Positions 45,087 through 57,192 of a stretch of DNA of 64,000 bases are shown one piece after another. Each line of letters starts with the position of its first letter. Position 1 is the stretch's first letter. The notes beneath the pieces were generated by a model. That model saw nothing but the letters and a program-made list of their open reading frames with translations. It was not told where the DNA came from and ran no database searches. The stretch is from Cryptomeria japonica (taxonomy: Eukaryota > Streptophyta > Pinopsida > Cupressales > Cupressaceae): positions 139,440,747 through 139,504,746 of the forward strand of contig NC_081412.1 in assembly GCF_030272615.1 (NCBI RefSeq). Direction: 5' to 3'. A program made the position numbers and the translations under genes.

Positions 45087-48073
45087 GGCATCAACTTCAG
45101 GTTGGACAATGCTCTGAGGGGCAATCCATTTACAACAAATGACATCTTGATGCTTGATAGTCTATGCTATCAACGTATGTCCAGTCAGTAGGCTCTAAAC
45201 TGCCTTTCCTCTATCCTCATTCTTAGTTTGTGTGCTCTCACCTTGCCCATTCTGGGAACTGGGTGATCAATAAGAGTAGAATTGAGTTAACTGCCAAAAA
45301 ACTATTGGGATGACCTAACATCCTACAAAGGTTATCACAGATTTAAGAAAACTCAGCTTTTCCCTATAAGCAGGCTTGCCACGAAAACTTTTCAATTAAC
45401 TTTTTTCTATCCTGATTCCCACTCCATATGCTCTCACCTTGCCCATTCTGGGAACAAGGTGATCAGAAAGAGAAGAATCGAGTTAATTGCAAAAAAACAT
45501 TGGGGCTTGAGCTAACATCCTACAAGGATATTATAGGTTTAAGAAAACTCAACTTTTCCCCATAAGGAGGATGCCCAAGCATCCAGGTGTGGGTGATTGG
45601 AGATGAAATAACATATTGATATAGTCCATTTTTAACTTATTTTAGCATGTTGTGTAGGCCTTTTGAAGGCAGATTTTAATAATTTAATGCAATAAGCATC
45701 ATTTTTGCTTGCCTGGCATACAAATTTGTTGGTGAGTTTTTAGGTGGGTAAGACAAGGTGATTTAGTTTACCCCTCACCTAGACTCCATCATTGGAGAGA
45801 TGCTAAACCGAAAGCAAGTATTCCATTCACGGCCATGAATTCTAATCTTCTAGATCAAACACCATAAGTAATTTCTCATCGCTGAACCCATCATCATGGA
45901 ATAGTTTGAAGCCATGTGAGGGGGAAAACCCTTCTAAGGGAAAGGATGGCGACCAAAGCTATAGACTAAGGCTGAAAATCAGCAATGTCACATATCTATA
46001 TCAATCTTGGAGAAGAACTGTCAGCACCATCCTTGACCACCATGACAAGGCCAACAACATAGGATCAAGTACCTAATGGAGGATCTCCAGGGCTAAATGG
46101 GACAGACTAGACAATCTTGGAAGAAATCACATTACACTCTTCACATTTTTTCTTTCAGTCAAGAAAGGAGAATACTTTGCAAATAGTTATGGCAATCTTT
46201 CTCGTTTGTACAAAGGGTAATATGGATTGGTACGATAAAACTGATCTTAGATTATTTTTAGATTAGAAAAAATATAGTAGTAAGCTAGATAATGGGTCAA
46301 CATGATCTTGTTTTGTTTCTTCCCTATAGTTAATGAGAAATATGTGTTTTGTTCAAACCTACAGGTACTTCTCTTCTTAAAAGTAAATTAATTATGAAGA
46401 TTTGCTAAGGAAAGCATGTCGCAGAAGCACTTTTAGAAAGTCAAGGTTTTCATTCAGTTTGCAAAGCATTTTATTGGGGAATGCAGATATCATAAATTAG
46501 ACAAGGAATATATTGAGAGAGAAACCAGAAGTCTAATGAGAAGACTAATTGGACAGATTTTCATTTCCCTACAATTTTTGAACTCTAATATGATTGCAGT
46601 AAAAAAAATTCCACATCCAGTTTGTTCACAAACTGTATTCAATATTTATGCATTATCGTTTCCTGCATTTAACAAAGTGGTTTTTTTTTACGTCAAAGAG
46701 ATATAGAGATCAAAAGAGCAAATAGGCTCTCAGTCAATGCCATTTTTTGTTGGCATGATTTAGGAAAAAAATCAGCAGAAAAAATTAACTCTAGGTAGAT
46801 AGTACTATTTTTAATATAATATTTGATCATTTACCTTTCCAAACAAAATAACAGAACGGAACCGTGCGAATTTAATATGATAAAAATTTTGAATAATTAT
46901 GTTTCATAGTTTCAAAGCACATTTTGGGGGATATTATATGCTGCTTTTGCTGAACTGAGTACTCTGGCTATTTTAGGGATACACTACCTATATAAAACAG
47001 ACTGTTTATAAATGCAATTCGAAGTAATTCCAGGACAGTTCTTCAAGTTTATCTTGTATTAAGTATTTAATGAATCTCATATTATACATAATTGCATGTG
47101 TCAAACATTTGAGAGACCTTGACCCCATGAGGAAGGACCATGTTTCCAGATTTATTTATATTGTTTATCACTAGATATTGTTTCTTTTGCTGTAAATTGA
47201 AGCTTTTGTTATGTCAAGATTTCAAACTTCTAGGAATTTACATCAAGGTTTATGGAGGAAAAAGAATATTTACCGGAAACATATGTTCTCAAACTCTGCA
47301 TAAAAATAGTCACAAAGGTAACTTTACTAAAACACTGGACAAACCTTCAAGCTGCAGAAAACAATGCCATAAGAATTGCCGATTCATGAATACAATGGAA
47401 TATAAATCATCAAAGAACAGTTGAAAGGCAGAAAGAACAATAGGAATATGCAAATATGACCACTCTTTCAAGCAGAGTTTCAGAATACTTCTTCTCCCCT
47501 GCCTAGACAAGTATATCCATGTATTGTATACCAGATACTGATATGATACTTTCAGATACAACACAGATACCTTATCTAGATGTACCCTATATGAATGCAT
47601 GCTTATGTTGTATACAATATGTCCAGATATGGTACCACAACATCTAAAAGATCCCCAATCCAATTTTTACCAGGTCTGGTCCAAAATTTGAGGTTATGTT
47701 CAATGTTTATCTGCTGATAAGTCTTTGGCCAGCGTATGTTTGGATGGGTTTGATTGGACTTTGTTTTTCTTTTTGGTTGGTTTTGAAGTATATGCAAGAT
47801 TTTTGAATATTACATAAAAGAGATTGCTGATTTAACATAACAAATTGCATAACACATAAGGTAGATAATCAAAAAACCTTCTTTTTGCTTAAAAGAGCAA
47901 TGAACACACCATTAATCTGTGCCCATTGGTCTGATGTAAATTTACAGCCAATAGAAATATAGAAATCAGATCCAAATAATGTTAAAGCCCTAAATGCATT
48001 CTAGGGTTTAAAATCCTTCAACCCAAAATGGAGCGGCTGACTAAAATAGAGCTGGAAATAGATAATAATGACC
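45087..48073. other. Interval without recognised gene; 196-bp duplication
   Basis: About 45195-45385 and 45395-45580 are diverged tandem copies with a 196-base offset (CTCTCACCTTGCCCATTCTG at 45235 and 45431). The rest is AT-rich. The open frames at 47140-47424 and 47310-47663 have no motif and are not called. Confidence 0.5.
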
Positions 48074-48687
48074 TCTAGTGTTGATATTAATTAGGGAATG
48101 GCGGATTCCAATTGCCTTGGGCAACATTGGAATCCGCCCAAAAGGGCTGGCCCCTTTCCTCAAACGTGTAGGGCAGAACCCTATACCTCACGCCAACCTT
48201 AAAACCTCGCCTCACAAACTTAAACACTCAATGTGTTGATAAATAGGGCCGACCCTATTCATAAGGCATTTAAGGAAAAATATAATTAAGGTTAATTATA
48301 AAGAAAGCCGACCTATCTAAATGGTTTCGCTCCTCATATAAGTAAAGGTAAGAACTCATTGTTATTCATTAAATTCAGTCAGCTTATTCATTCATGCGAA
48401 ACCTACATGCCTGCCTAAATGTGAACTTCAGGGAGACACATGACATCTACACTTACAACAATCTACATCTGCCATTAGGAAGTGCGAAATCCATCATGAG
48501 GAGTCAGCGAATTCCTTGAAGGTCTGCAATCTAGGTTATACTCAGCAAATTCCTTGAAGATCTGCACAGCGAATTCCTTGAAGCTAAGTTACCGGTTCCG
48601 GTTCGGTTTCGGGTTCGGATTCGGGTACGGGTTCGCGGATTCGCAAAAAAAAAAAAAAAATTTGGGTACGGGTACGGGTTCATCCGT

Positions 48688-48713
48688 ACATATATATATA
48701 TATATTTTAATTT

Positions 48714-48748
<35 letters not shown>
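48688..48748. repeat. (TA)n microsatellite inside the hAT
   Basis: Two TA runs (about 9 and 14 units) separated by a T-rich stretch, close to the 3' end of the hAT transposon. Confidence 0.9.
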
Positions 48749-48750
<2 letters not shown>

Positions 48751-49050
48751 CAAACTTCAAACATCAAAATTATATATGTTCACAGTTCAAACATACAAAT
48801 ATGAAACATCAAACATACAATGTAACTTTCCCATACAATGATACATAGATGATAACAGATAAATCATAAATCCATAATTGCCAATGCCAATAAATATTCT
48901 GATATTGATATATCATAAATCATAAATGTAATATCATATTCATAATTTGCAAAAAAGATAATATTCAAGTTTCAAGTTTCAAAACGTGAAAATGTCATGA
49001 CACAATAAAGTATAAAGTTAAACATTCAAATTACAAGCCATCTATGGGAT

Positions 49051-49434
49051 TTAAATTCCATATTCATCTTCATCTGAAGCATCCAACCCAAACTCACGGT
49101 CATCAAGTGGTTCAAATTCAGCATCAATTGAACCAATATCAAATGGAATGCCACTCCCACTAGCTATGTCTCTCTCAAATTCCATAACCGCCTCGTCTAT
49201 AGAGACTTGGCAAAGTTGTGCAACTGTAGCATCTAAATCAGCACACTCAGGGGCTAGATCCCAATTCCTTGTTACACCCTCACTATATTCAGGGTCCTTA
49301 TGTGACAACAAACGAAGGTTGGAGTGTACGTAGACCAAATCCTCAGCTTTCTTTGCACCCAAATGATTACGTTTGACTGAGTGGATGAAGGAGTATGTAC
49401 TCCAATTCCGCTCAGCTGAAGAAGAACTTGCAAC
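49051..49434 (-). CDS. hAT transposase, exon 3 (hAT C-terminal dimerisation)
   Basis: 127 codons and a stop, starting after the acceptor ACAG|GTTGCA. It contains the hAT C-terminal dimerisation signature, here SSSSAERNWSTYSFIHSVKR followed by NHLGAKKAEDLVYVHSNLRL (residues ~619-660). The protein ends in an acidic tail rich in Asp/Glu (DASDEDEYGI), common in plant hAT proteins. About 470 bases of AT-rich subterminal DNA separate the stop from the element end. Confidence 0.88.
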   Translation of the reverse strand, partial: VASSSSAERNWSTYSFIHSVKRNHLGAKKAEDLVYVHSNLRLLSHKDPEYSEGVTRNWDLAPECADLDATVAQLCQVSIDEAVMEFERDIASGSGIPFDIGSIDAEFEPLDDREFGLDASDEDEYGI

Positions 49435-49549
49435 CTGTTAAAAGTTAAAACATAATTAGAAATTTACAAATTAAAATTATAAAATAAAAAAATGATAGCA
49501 TCAAATGGAATTGGAAAACTATAAAAATAAAAAATAAAAAGATACATAC

Positions 49550-50248
49550 TTGGGAGTTAAGTTTAATTGCAAGAGGCTGCAAGTAAATGGAGCCTTGACC
49601 ATGTACATACCACCACTCATCAGCATCCATCCCATATCTAGCATTAAGAGCTACAACATTATGATTTTTTGCAGATACAAATTGGCCAAACTCCCTCATG
49701 ACAATATTTCTTGTCTCCTCATCTTGATATATCTTTTTAAAGGCAGCCCTATAGCCAGAAGCAACCTCTGCATCTCTATATGGTGGCACCCTCCTTGGTG
49801 TTGCAAGCATCTCTGCACTATAAAATTTTGGCGTCAAAGCAAATGCTAAGAGATGCAAGGGGGTGGTCATCTTGTTCCAACGGTCAACAACAATTTTCTG
49901 CACAACTTTGAAAAATGTTTCCGTTGGGTCATTTTCTTTTCTATTTATTACTTCTTTTATTTTTTCCACCATGCAATCCATGCCATCATAAATCTCGCCC
50001 AAACATGGGCGATCAGTATCAGCATACCTGATCATGCTCATGATGGGCTCAGTGAAATTCAAAACATATTCCACATCATCCCACCATTTCTCACTAAGGA
50101 TCAATGCTCTTACTTTTATAGCTCTTTCTGTGTGGGACTGCTTCCATACACTCCACAAGCTGTTGATGACCATAGAACTCAAGGCGTCTCGCACCTTCAG
50201 AAGTCGTCTTAAGACGAGCGTGTGAGATGCAAATCGTGTTTCAGCAAC
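49550..50248 (-). CDS. hAT transposase, exon 2 (catalytic core continued)
   Basis: 233 codons between the acceptor TTAG|GTTGCT (50249-50250) and the donor CAA|GTATGT (49548-49549). It begins VAETRFASHTLVLRRLLKVR, the R-F-x-S motif typical of plant hAT cores. It continues with WWDDVEYVLNFTEPIMSMIR and the DxRPCLGEIYDGMD motif, then a helical region (FALTPKFYSAEML). The reading frame has no stop. The frame runs into the following intron, which is AT-rich and 115 bases long. Confidence 0.88.
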
Positions 50249-50361
50249 CTAACATGACATAACAAAATACACAACATATATCAAATGCAAGTCTATAAAA
50301 AATACAAATTTAAAACTAAAAAATTAAAAAATAAAATTTAAAATTAGTAATTATAAATTAC

Positions 50362-51510
50362 CTTCAACAACTCCAACTTGGAGAAGGTCCTGAAAATGGC
50401 TTGTGACATATGATGATTAGTCACAAACATTTGAATCTCCTCGCCCTCCGCATATAGTTTTTTCACCCAATCAATTTGTGTGCCAAGCTTTTGCATGATT
50501 AAAAAGATGTGACCATATGTAGCCTCCACTATAGTCCCTGCTGCCCTACAATTTTTAGCATTGTCAGTTACAACTTGGACAACATTTTGAGGCCCCACCA
50601 TGTCAATGCATTCTATCAAGATATTGGCAATGAAACTTGCATCTTTCACTTGCCCCTCACAATCCACTGCTTTCAAAAACATTGCCCCTTTAGGACACAC
50701 TGCTATAACATTGATCAATGGCCTATTTTTACAATCTTTCCATCCATCAGAAACAATGGTCACACCTGTTTCCTGCCATGTATCTTTGATGACCTTCAAC
50801 TGTAACTCTATGGATGCTTTCTCCTTTGCCAATAAGGTGGTTCTCACCTTTTCATACCCTGGACAAACATAATCAGAAGGTGTATTGCAAAGAGTATGCA
50901 CCATGTCCCGAAAGTAAGGTGATCTAACAAGGTTGAAAGGAAGCCCATTGCCATAAAGGCAACGTGCAATTTTGGAATCTGCAATCTCTCTCAGTTCATT
51001 TTTGAAGGCAAAATCCAATGGGCCTCTTTTCCGTGAAGCCACAACATTCTGATTCTCTACTGCATCAACTGGTGGGTTTTGCATGAAAGGATGTGAACCA
51101 GCTGGTCTTGTGGAGCCCATGCTACTAGAAGGCCTCTTAGACATTGAGCTTTGATGGACAAGAGGATGATCAGTCTTTGCTTTGCTACTTCTCCTATCAG
51201 CTTCCTCTTGTTCTCTAATATATCCCAAAACTAGAGCTTTTGGCAGCCCCTTGCCATCTGATCCCTTACAAAATTTTATTCCACGCCCAGGGATGAAACA
51301 AAGGTGGCCTTTCACTCGATAGTATGAGCTGGTATACTCAGTGCCACAATGGTTGCATTGCCAAACAAAACCCCCACCACCAGACACTGGCTTGATCATT
51401 GTTGTATAATGCCAAAGTGGTGAATCTTGATCAATTTTAAAGGGGGTATTTTCATTTCGGACATTTGCAACTGAACTAGAGCTTGCACTTGCACTTCCAG
51501 TTCCAGCCAT
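50362..51510 (-). CDS. hAT transposase, exon 1 (BED finger and DUF659 region)
   Basis: 383 codons from ATG (51508-51510) to the donor AAG|GTAATT at 50361. The Ser-rich N terminus is followed by a BED-type zinc finger (Cys52, Cys55, His69, Cys81), which binds the element ends. Residues ~120-180 are a Ser/Pro-rich linker. From ~190 on comes the hAT core with DUF659: IVSDGWKDCKNRPLINVIAV and VQVVTDNAKNC, which hold the first catalytic Asp and a second conserved Asp of the RNase H-like fold. Exon phase is 0, joining exon 2 cleanly. A short 113-base intron follows. ATG choice: first ATG in a long clean frame, upstream of the zinc finger. Product of all exons is ~743 residues. Confidence 0.9.
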
Positions 51511-52082
51511 TATGTATGATTATATGAATAGTGCACCTAAAATGAAAAGAGAATGCACAACATTATTGAAAAAAATTATTAAAATTTTGGTATTATAACC
51601 CCATACTATGCATACAAAGTGTAAAAAAATATACAAGACTTCTTTAAAAAAAATTAAAAAAACTTTAAAAAACTTTAAAAAAAATTTTAAAAATTTGAAA
51701 AAAACTTGGAAAAATTCTTGAAAACTTGAAAAAAATTCAGATTCACTTACCTTTAATGGCTAAATCTTTCTTCTCCAGTGATTCCTATGCCTTTGATGCG
51801 TGTCTCACACCTTCGTAGTCGTCACCTTCGAAGAAAAATACAAAAACTAAGAACCCTGATTGTAGAGAAAAAATCTTCAAAAATGCAAGTAGAATAGGTT
51901 GAATGCATGTTTTGATGCATGAAATGCATTATAGAGGGGCGGATTAGGGTTTAGATGTATTTAGAAAATTAAAAATATTGTTTTTTTATTGTTTTTAAAT
52001 GCTTTCTAACCCGTGGGCCCCGTTTTTGGGAACCCACGGGCTTGGGTTCACCCGGGTCCTCCTGGGTTCTCCCTGGGTCCCG

Positions 52083-52169
52083 CCCGGGTCCTGCCCAGGC
52101 GGCTGGGTTCCCTGTGGGTCCTGCCATGCAGGACCCACAGGGAACCCAGCCGCCTGGGCAGGACCCGGG
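52083..52169. repeat. 87-bp perfect palindrome in hAT subterminal region
   Basis: Two 42-base arms, perfectly complementary, around a 3-base loop CAT (52125-52127). The left arm starts CCCGGGTCCTGCCCAGG; the right arm ends in the reverse complement. Partial complementarity extends outward to about 52065 and 52187. Very GC-rich in an otherwise AT-rich window. It lies between the transposase start and the right TIR. Confidence 0.93.
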
Positions 52170-52690
52170 GGGGACCCAGGGCGAACCGGACCAGGACCAG
52201 GACCGGGCACGGACCAGGACCAGGACCCAGGCAAAAAAGGGGAGAACCGGTATCATAGCCTTGAAGGTCTGCAATCTAGGTTATACTCAGCGAATTCCTT
52301 GAAGTTCTGCACAGCAAATTTCTTGAAGGTCTGCAATCTAGGTTAAGGGAGCAGCAGCATCCATCTCTCATATGACAGCAAGCGATTTTGAAGGCAGCCA
52401 TCTCAATCTGCCATACCTCTTGTGACAGCAACATCTAAAACTACAAATACATGAGATAAGTGTTGTAATGATTGCATAATTATAATCCATAATCAAATCT
52501 GAGGATCTTTTCTGGCTGGGTTTTTCCTCCTAGGAAGTTTTCCCAGGGTAACTGTGCCTTGTCTTTATTTCTTTCTCTTTCTTTACTATGCTTAAATCTG
52601 AAACTATAAATCTCTAATCTAATTAATCTAATCAGTAAACAAATTCTGATTTTCTGAGTTTTAGTTAATCTGAAAGTGTTAAAATTAACA

Positions 52691-52708
52691 TGGTATCAAA
52701 GCTATAGG
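52691..52708 (+). other. Copia primer-binding site (iMet tRNA type)
   Basis: TGGTATCAAAGCTATAGG begins directly after the 5' LTR end (52690). The first 12 bases match the initiator-Met primer site used by most plant Copia elements, with one change. Confidence 0.9.
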
Positions 52709-52783
52709 CTAGATCAACTTTCAGATTTTGGAATTTAGTACTCCTTTATTTCCAGATTGTTGTCGCATTTGCAGGTCAGGTCA

Positions 52784-55700
52784 ATGGGGTTGAAAGTTGA
52801 AGATAGGCTTGATGGGAATCTCAATTTTACAACATGGAAGGTTCGAATCAAGTTGGCTCTAGAGGAGAAGATCTTCTCCAATTCATAGAAGCGAAAAAGC
52901 TAACTGAACCTACAGTGCAGCTGAGCTAAAACAATTCAAAAAGGATGTTGTCAAGGCCAGGAAGATTCTCATTGATTTAGTCAAAGACCACCTAGTCACC
53001 TCTATTGCCTCATTTACTACTGCAAGGGAAATGTTCAGCCATCTACAAGGTACATATGAAGTTACAATCTCAGTAGGGCAATTACTTTAAGACAGCAACT
53101 ACTTAATATCAAAATGGCAAAAGAAGATTCTGCCATTTCCTACTTTATGAGAATTTCAGAACTACAGAATCAGCTAGGTTTAATTGGTCATAACATGGAA
53201 GACAAAGACCTTGTCATGATTACCCTAAATGGTCTACCTCACTCATGGGAGTCATTTATCCAAACAATAAGTGGCAGAACTGAGTTACCTACCCTTGATC
53301 GCCTTAAGAATGATTGCATCCAAGAAGAGTCTCACCTCATCACAAGAGGGCAAACCAAAAGTCCCCATGTAGATGATCAACACATGCTTGCAGCCCAATG
53401 TAAGAAAGGGGGAAATTGGAAGAAGCCTTATCCAAAAAGAAATAGGGAATTCAGACCATTTAGTTCCCAACACCCTTGGAAGAAACCAAGAGATACCTCG
53501 AGTGTCCGATGTTTTAGATGTGACAAATTTGGTCACTATGCTAAAGAATGTCAGAATAACCCTACCCAAAAAGAAGCCAACCTAAATGAAGTCTCAAAAC
53601 AAAATGATGACTTCTTATTCATCTCCGCTCTGTCTAGCAGTATTCCTACAGACAGTAATACATGGCTGATTGACAGTGGTGCTTCCAGGCACATCACAGG
53701 CTATTGTGATCATCTTTCAGACTTAGTAGAAAAGGATACCAGCCTTCACGTGGTAATTGGTGATGACGCTCATTATTCGGTAAGAGGTTCTGGCTCTACT
53801 TCTTTAAATTTAGACTCTGGTATTTCTCTGCACCTTAGTGATATCTTGTTTGTTCCTGGAATTAAAAGAAACCTAATTTCCATTTCTGCTCTAGAAGATA
53901 AAGGTTATCAAATTGCATTTTTTGAGGGAAAAGTTCTTGCTTGGCCTAAGAAATCCAGTTTTAAATCTGCTCGTATAATCGGTCATAGATATGATAGTCT
54001 TTATAAGCTCTCTACTAACCCTATTCAAGCCCTCATTAATGAGGCTCCTGAATCCTGTGAGCTATGGCATAGAAGATTTGGACACTTGCATTATCAAACT
54101 CTTCCCTCTCTTGAAAAGTTAGTCAGAGGTATGCCCAAACTCAGTCAAATTCATGATAATACTTGCAAAGGTTGTGCTATAGGTAAAAATGTTAAAAGTC
54201 CTTTTCATAAAAGTGAAAATAGAGCTAAAGACAAACTAGAACTTGTTCACTCTGATTTATGTCGTCCTATGTCTATAGCATCTCCTAGTGGATTTCTTTA
54301 TTACGTAATCTTCATAGATGATTTCTCTAGGAAAACTTGGATCTACTTCTTAAAATCTAAAGAATCTAATGAAGTCATAAGTAAATTTAAAGAGTTTAAG
54401 GCATTAACTGAAACTCCTCTGGTAAAAGAATTAAATGTCTAAGATCTGACAATGGAGGTGAGTACACCTCCGGTAGCTTTTATGATTTTTGTGTTGAGTC
54501 GAGAATTAAAAGGGAGTTTTGTGTTCCATACAATCCTCAACAAAATGGAGTTGCTGAAAGAAAGAATAGGACTATTGTTTAGGCTGCAAAGGCTATGATT
54601 CACGATCAAGATTTGCAGACCTTCCTATGGGCTGAGGCTTCTAGAACAGCAGTGTATATCCAGAATAGATGTCCACACTGTGTCCTAAAGTTCATGACCC
54701 CTGAAGAAGCCTTCACAGGATCCAAACCAGACATCAGTCACCTCAGAATCTTTGGAAGTCCCGTTTATGTTCATGTGCCCAAGGAAAAGCGATCCAAGTT
54801 GGAACCCTCCGGAAAGAAAGGCATGCTAGTCGGCTACAATAAATCATCTGAGGCATTCAGGATACACATCCCGGGTCAAATGTATGTTGAGGTAAGTAGG
54901 GATGTTACATTTGAATAAAACATTGCTTTTAAGAAATCAAAAGGTTCCTGTGTTATTGATGAAGCTAATGACAATCAAGATATGAATGTTGATACTAACC
55001 CTGAGATTCAGAGGGAGCTGGTTGAACCTCCGCCTCAAGAAGAACATAACGATCCACCAGAGCCCATGAATCCCACTGATATTCCTAGTGACATTGTCGT
55101 TACCAAAAAGAGGCCTCTTTGGGTAAGAAAGACCATTCAAGAAGCCGAAAGATTTGCTGCTCCCAGTGGCACCTTCCATGAAACTAAGAGACCTCAAGTA
55201 TTCTCCAACTACGTTGCATTGATGTGCAATCTCATTGAAACTGAACCTTGCAATGTTGAAGAAGCCTTGAATCATCATGCCTGGAAGCTTGCTATGGATG
55301 AAGAGTATCAGTCAATCATCAAGAATGATGTTTGGGATATTGTGCCCAAACCCAAAGGTAAATCTGTTGTTTCCTCTAAATGGTTATTTAAAATTAAACA
55401 TAATGCTGATGGTAGTATTGAAAAATATAAGGCTAGATTTGTAGCTCGTGGTTTTTCTCAAAAGGAAGGCATAGACTATGAAGAAACTTTTGCTCCTGTT
55501 GCTAGATGTACTTCTATTAGAACGATAATAGCCATTGCTGCTGCTAGAGGTTGGAATCTACATCAGATGGATGTTAAGACTACCTTCCTTAATGGTGTCA
55601 TTGAGGAAGAAGTCTATATTGAACAAACTAAGGGTTATGAGATTCAGGATAGATTAACTCATGTGTGCAGGTTGAAGAAAGCTTTGTATGGCCTTAAACA

Positions 55701-56802
55701 AGCTCCTCGTGCTTGGTATGAAAGAATTGATAAATACTTGTTAAGTCTAGGTTTTTGTAAAAATGATGCCGACTCTAACATATACTTTAAGTTAGCCAAT
55801 GATGAAATGCTAATTCTAGTTCTATATGTGGATGACTTATTTCTTACTGGTAAAGATGAAATTATTAGATGCAAGAAAGAACTAGCTTCAGAATTTGAAA
55901 TGAAAGACTTAGGTCTAATGCATTATTTTCTAGGTCTAGAAGTATGGCAAAGATCTAACAAAATCTTTCTAAGTCAAGGAAAGTATACTATTGACATTTT
56001 GAAAAGATTTAGAATGATGGATTGTAAACCTATGTCTACTCCTATGGAATCTAACTTAAAGAAGTTAAGTGTTTCTGCAGCTAACTCTGATTTTGCAGAT
56101 CCATCAGAGTACCGGCAGTTGATTGGATCACTGATGTATCTAGTTAACACTAGACCAGACATATGTTTTGTTGTGAATGCTCTCAGCCAGTTTATGAGCA
56201 TGCCCAAACATGTTCATCTTGTTGCAGCCAAGCACATCCTAAGGTACTTGCGAGGCACAATTGGTTTTGGGCTGAAGTATCCACTTAACACTTCAATAAC
56301 CTTGGAAGGTTATTCAGATGCAGACTGGGTTGGAAGCGTCAAAGACAGGAAAAGCACCTCTAGTATTTGTTTTAGCTTGGGATCCGCAGTGATCTCTTGG
56401 GCTTGCAGAAAACAATCCTCAATGGCATTGAGTACTGCTAAAGCTGAGTATATTGCAGCAAGTGTAGCTTCTAGAGAAGCAGTGCGGCTTCGTAAGCTTC
56501 TTGCTGGGTTGTTTGGTTAGCCTTGGGATCCTACAGTTATTCACTGTGGTAATCAAAGTTGTATCAAAATGTCTATCAATCCAATTTTTCATGACAGGTC
56601 AAAACATGTGGAAACCCATTATCATTTCATTCGGCATATGGTGCAAAGAGGTGCTATTCAGCTGAAGTATGTTAGCACTGATGAGCAGGTTGTAGATATT
56701 CTTACCAAGCCTCTATCCAAAGTGAAGTTTGTGTACTTCAGGGACAGACTTGGTATTGTGGAAAATGAAAGCCTAATTGAGAGGGAGTCTCAATTTCAGT
56801 GA
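52784..56802 (+). pseudogene. Copia gag-pol, broken by shifts and stops
   Basis: The gag start is at 52784 (MGLKVEDRLDGNLNFTTWKV), with shifts near 52865, 52925 and 53060. The long frame 53114-54442 holds the zinc knuckle CFRCDKFGHYAKEC, protease DSGASRHITG, the pre-integrase finger (HRRFGHLHYQ...CKGCAIGK) and the first part of integrase (DDFSRKTWIYFLK). A shift near 54435 leads to a frame open to 56802 except for stops at ~54580, 54916-54918 and 56518-56520. That frame holds the rest of integrase, RT (MDVKTTFLNG, YVDDLFLTG) and RNase H (SDADWVG, STAKAEYIA). MDVKTAFLNG would be usual, so one conserved Ala has changed. The element cannot make its own full pol protein. Confidence 0.93.
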
Positions 56803-56814
56803 TACATTGTGTTG

Positions 56815-57078
56815 TATCAAACCACCCTCTGCGGGCAATGTAAGGTGGTATTGTAATCTTCTCAAGGAGAAGTGTAATTTTTAACCATCCTCTACGAGCA
56901 ATGTAAGATGGTATTGTAATCTTCTCAGGGAGAAGTGTAATTATTAACCATCCTCTGTGGGCAATGTAAGATGGTATTGTAATCTTCTCAGGGAGAAGTG
57001 TAATTGTTGACCATCCTCTGTGGGCAATGTAAGATGGTAGAAAAGATCCTCTCCACCCTCTGCGGGTAATGTAAGGTG
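56815..57078 (+). repeat. 62-bp tandem repeats upstream of the copia PPT
   Basis: Four to five copies of a ~62-63-bp unit containing CCATCCTCTGTGGGCAATGT, AAGATGGTATTGTAATCTTC and TCAGGGAGAAGTGTAATT. The last copy is partial. The unit lies in the 3' untranslated part between RNase H and the PPT. The minus-strand frame at 56738-57130 is an artefact of the repeats. Confidence 0.92.
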
Positions 57079-57182
57079 GATCCAGTCTATGCTTGTGTGC
57101 GAGCTGGAAGATTATATTATGTAATTCCATTCTTTGCTTGTGTGCAAGATGGAAGATTATAGTTATGTTTCTCCTCCCTAAT

Positions 57183-57192
57183 TAAGAGGGAG
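57183..57192 (+). other. Copia polypurine tract
   Basis: TAAGAGGGAG lies directly before the 3' LTR start (57193) and would prime plus-strand synthesis. Confidence 0.8.

Larger units (their letters stand above)
48584..52258 (-). mobile_element. hAT DNA transposon, apparently intact, TSD CCTTGAAG
   Basis: 3,675 bases flanked by a perfect 8-bp duplication CCTTGAAG (48576-48583 and 52259-52266). The terminal inverted repeats are CTAAGTTACCGGTTC at the left and CTATGATACCGGTTC (reverse complement of the right end). Subterminal regions are rich in CGGTTC/CGGGT short repeats, and the right one contains an 87-bp palindrome. It encodes a three-exon transposase without stops. An autonomous, possibly recently active element. 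Confidence 0.92.
48079..52690 (+). repeat. Copia 5' LTR, interrupted by hAT
   Basis: TGTTGATATTAATTAGGG...AAAATTAACA. It contains a minisatellite of a ~23-30-bp unit (GCGAATTCCTTGAAGATCTG) near 48498-48583 and 52259-52345. The hAT inserted inside one of these units. A TATA-like GATAAATAGGG lies near 48238. Confidence 0.9.

Noticed and set aside
56738-57130. 130-codon minus-strand ORF with repeated Tyr/Ile/Arg phrases
   Set aside because: It is the reverse reading of the 62-bp tandem repeats in the copia 3' region.
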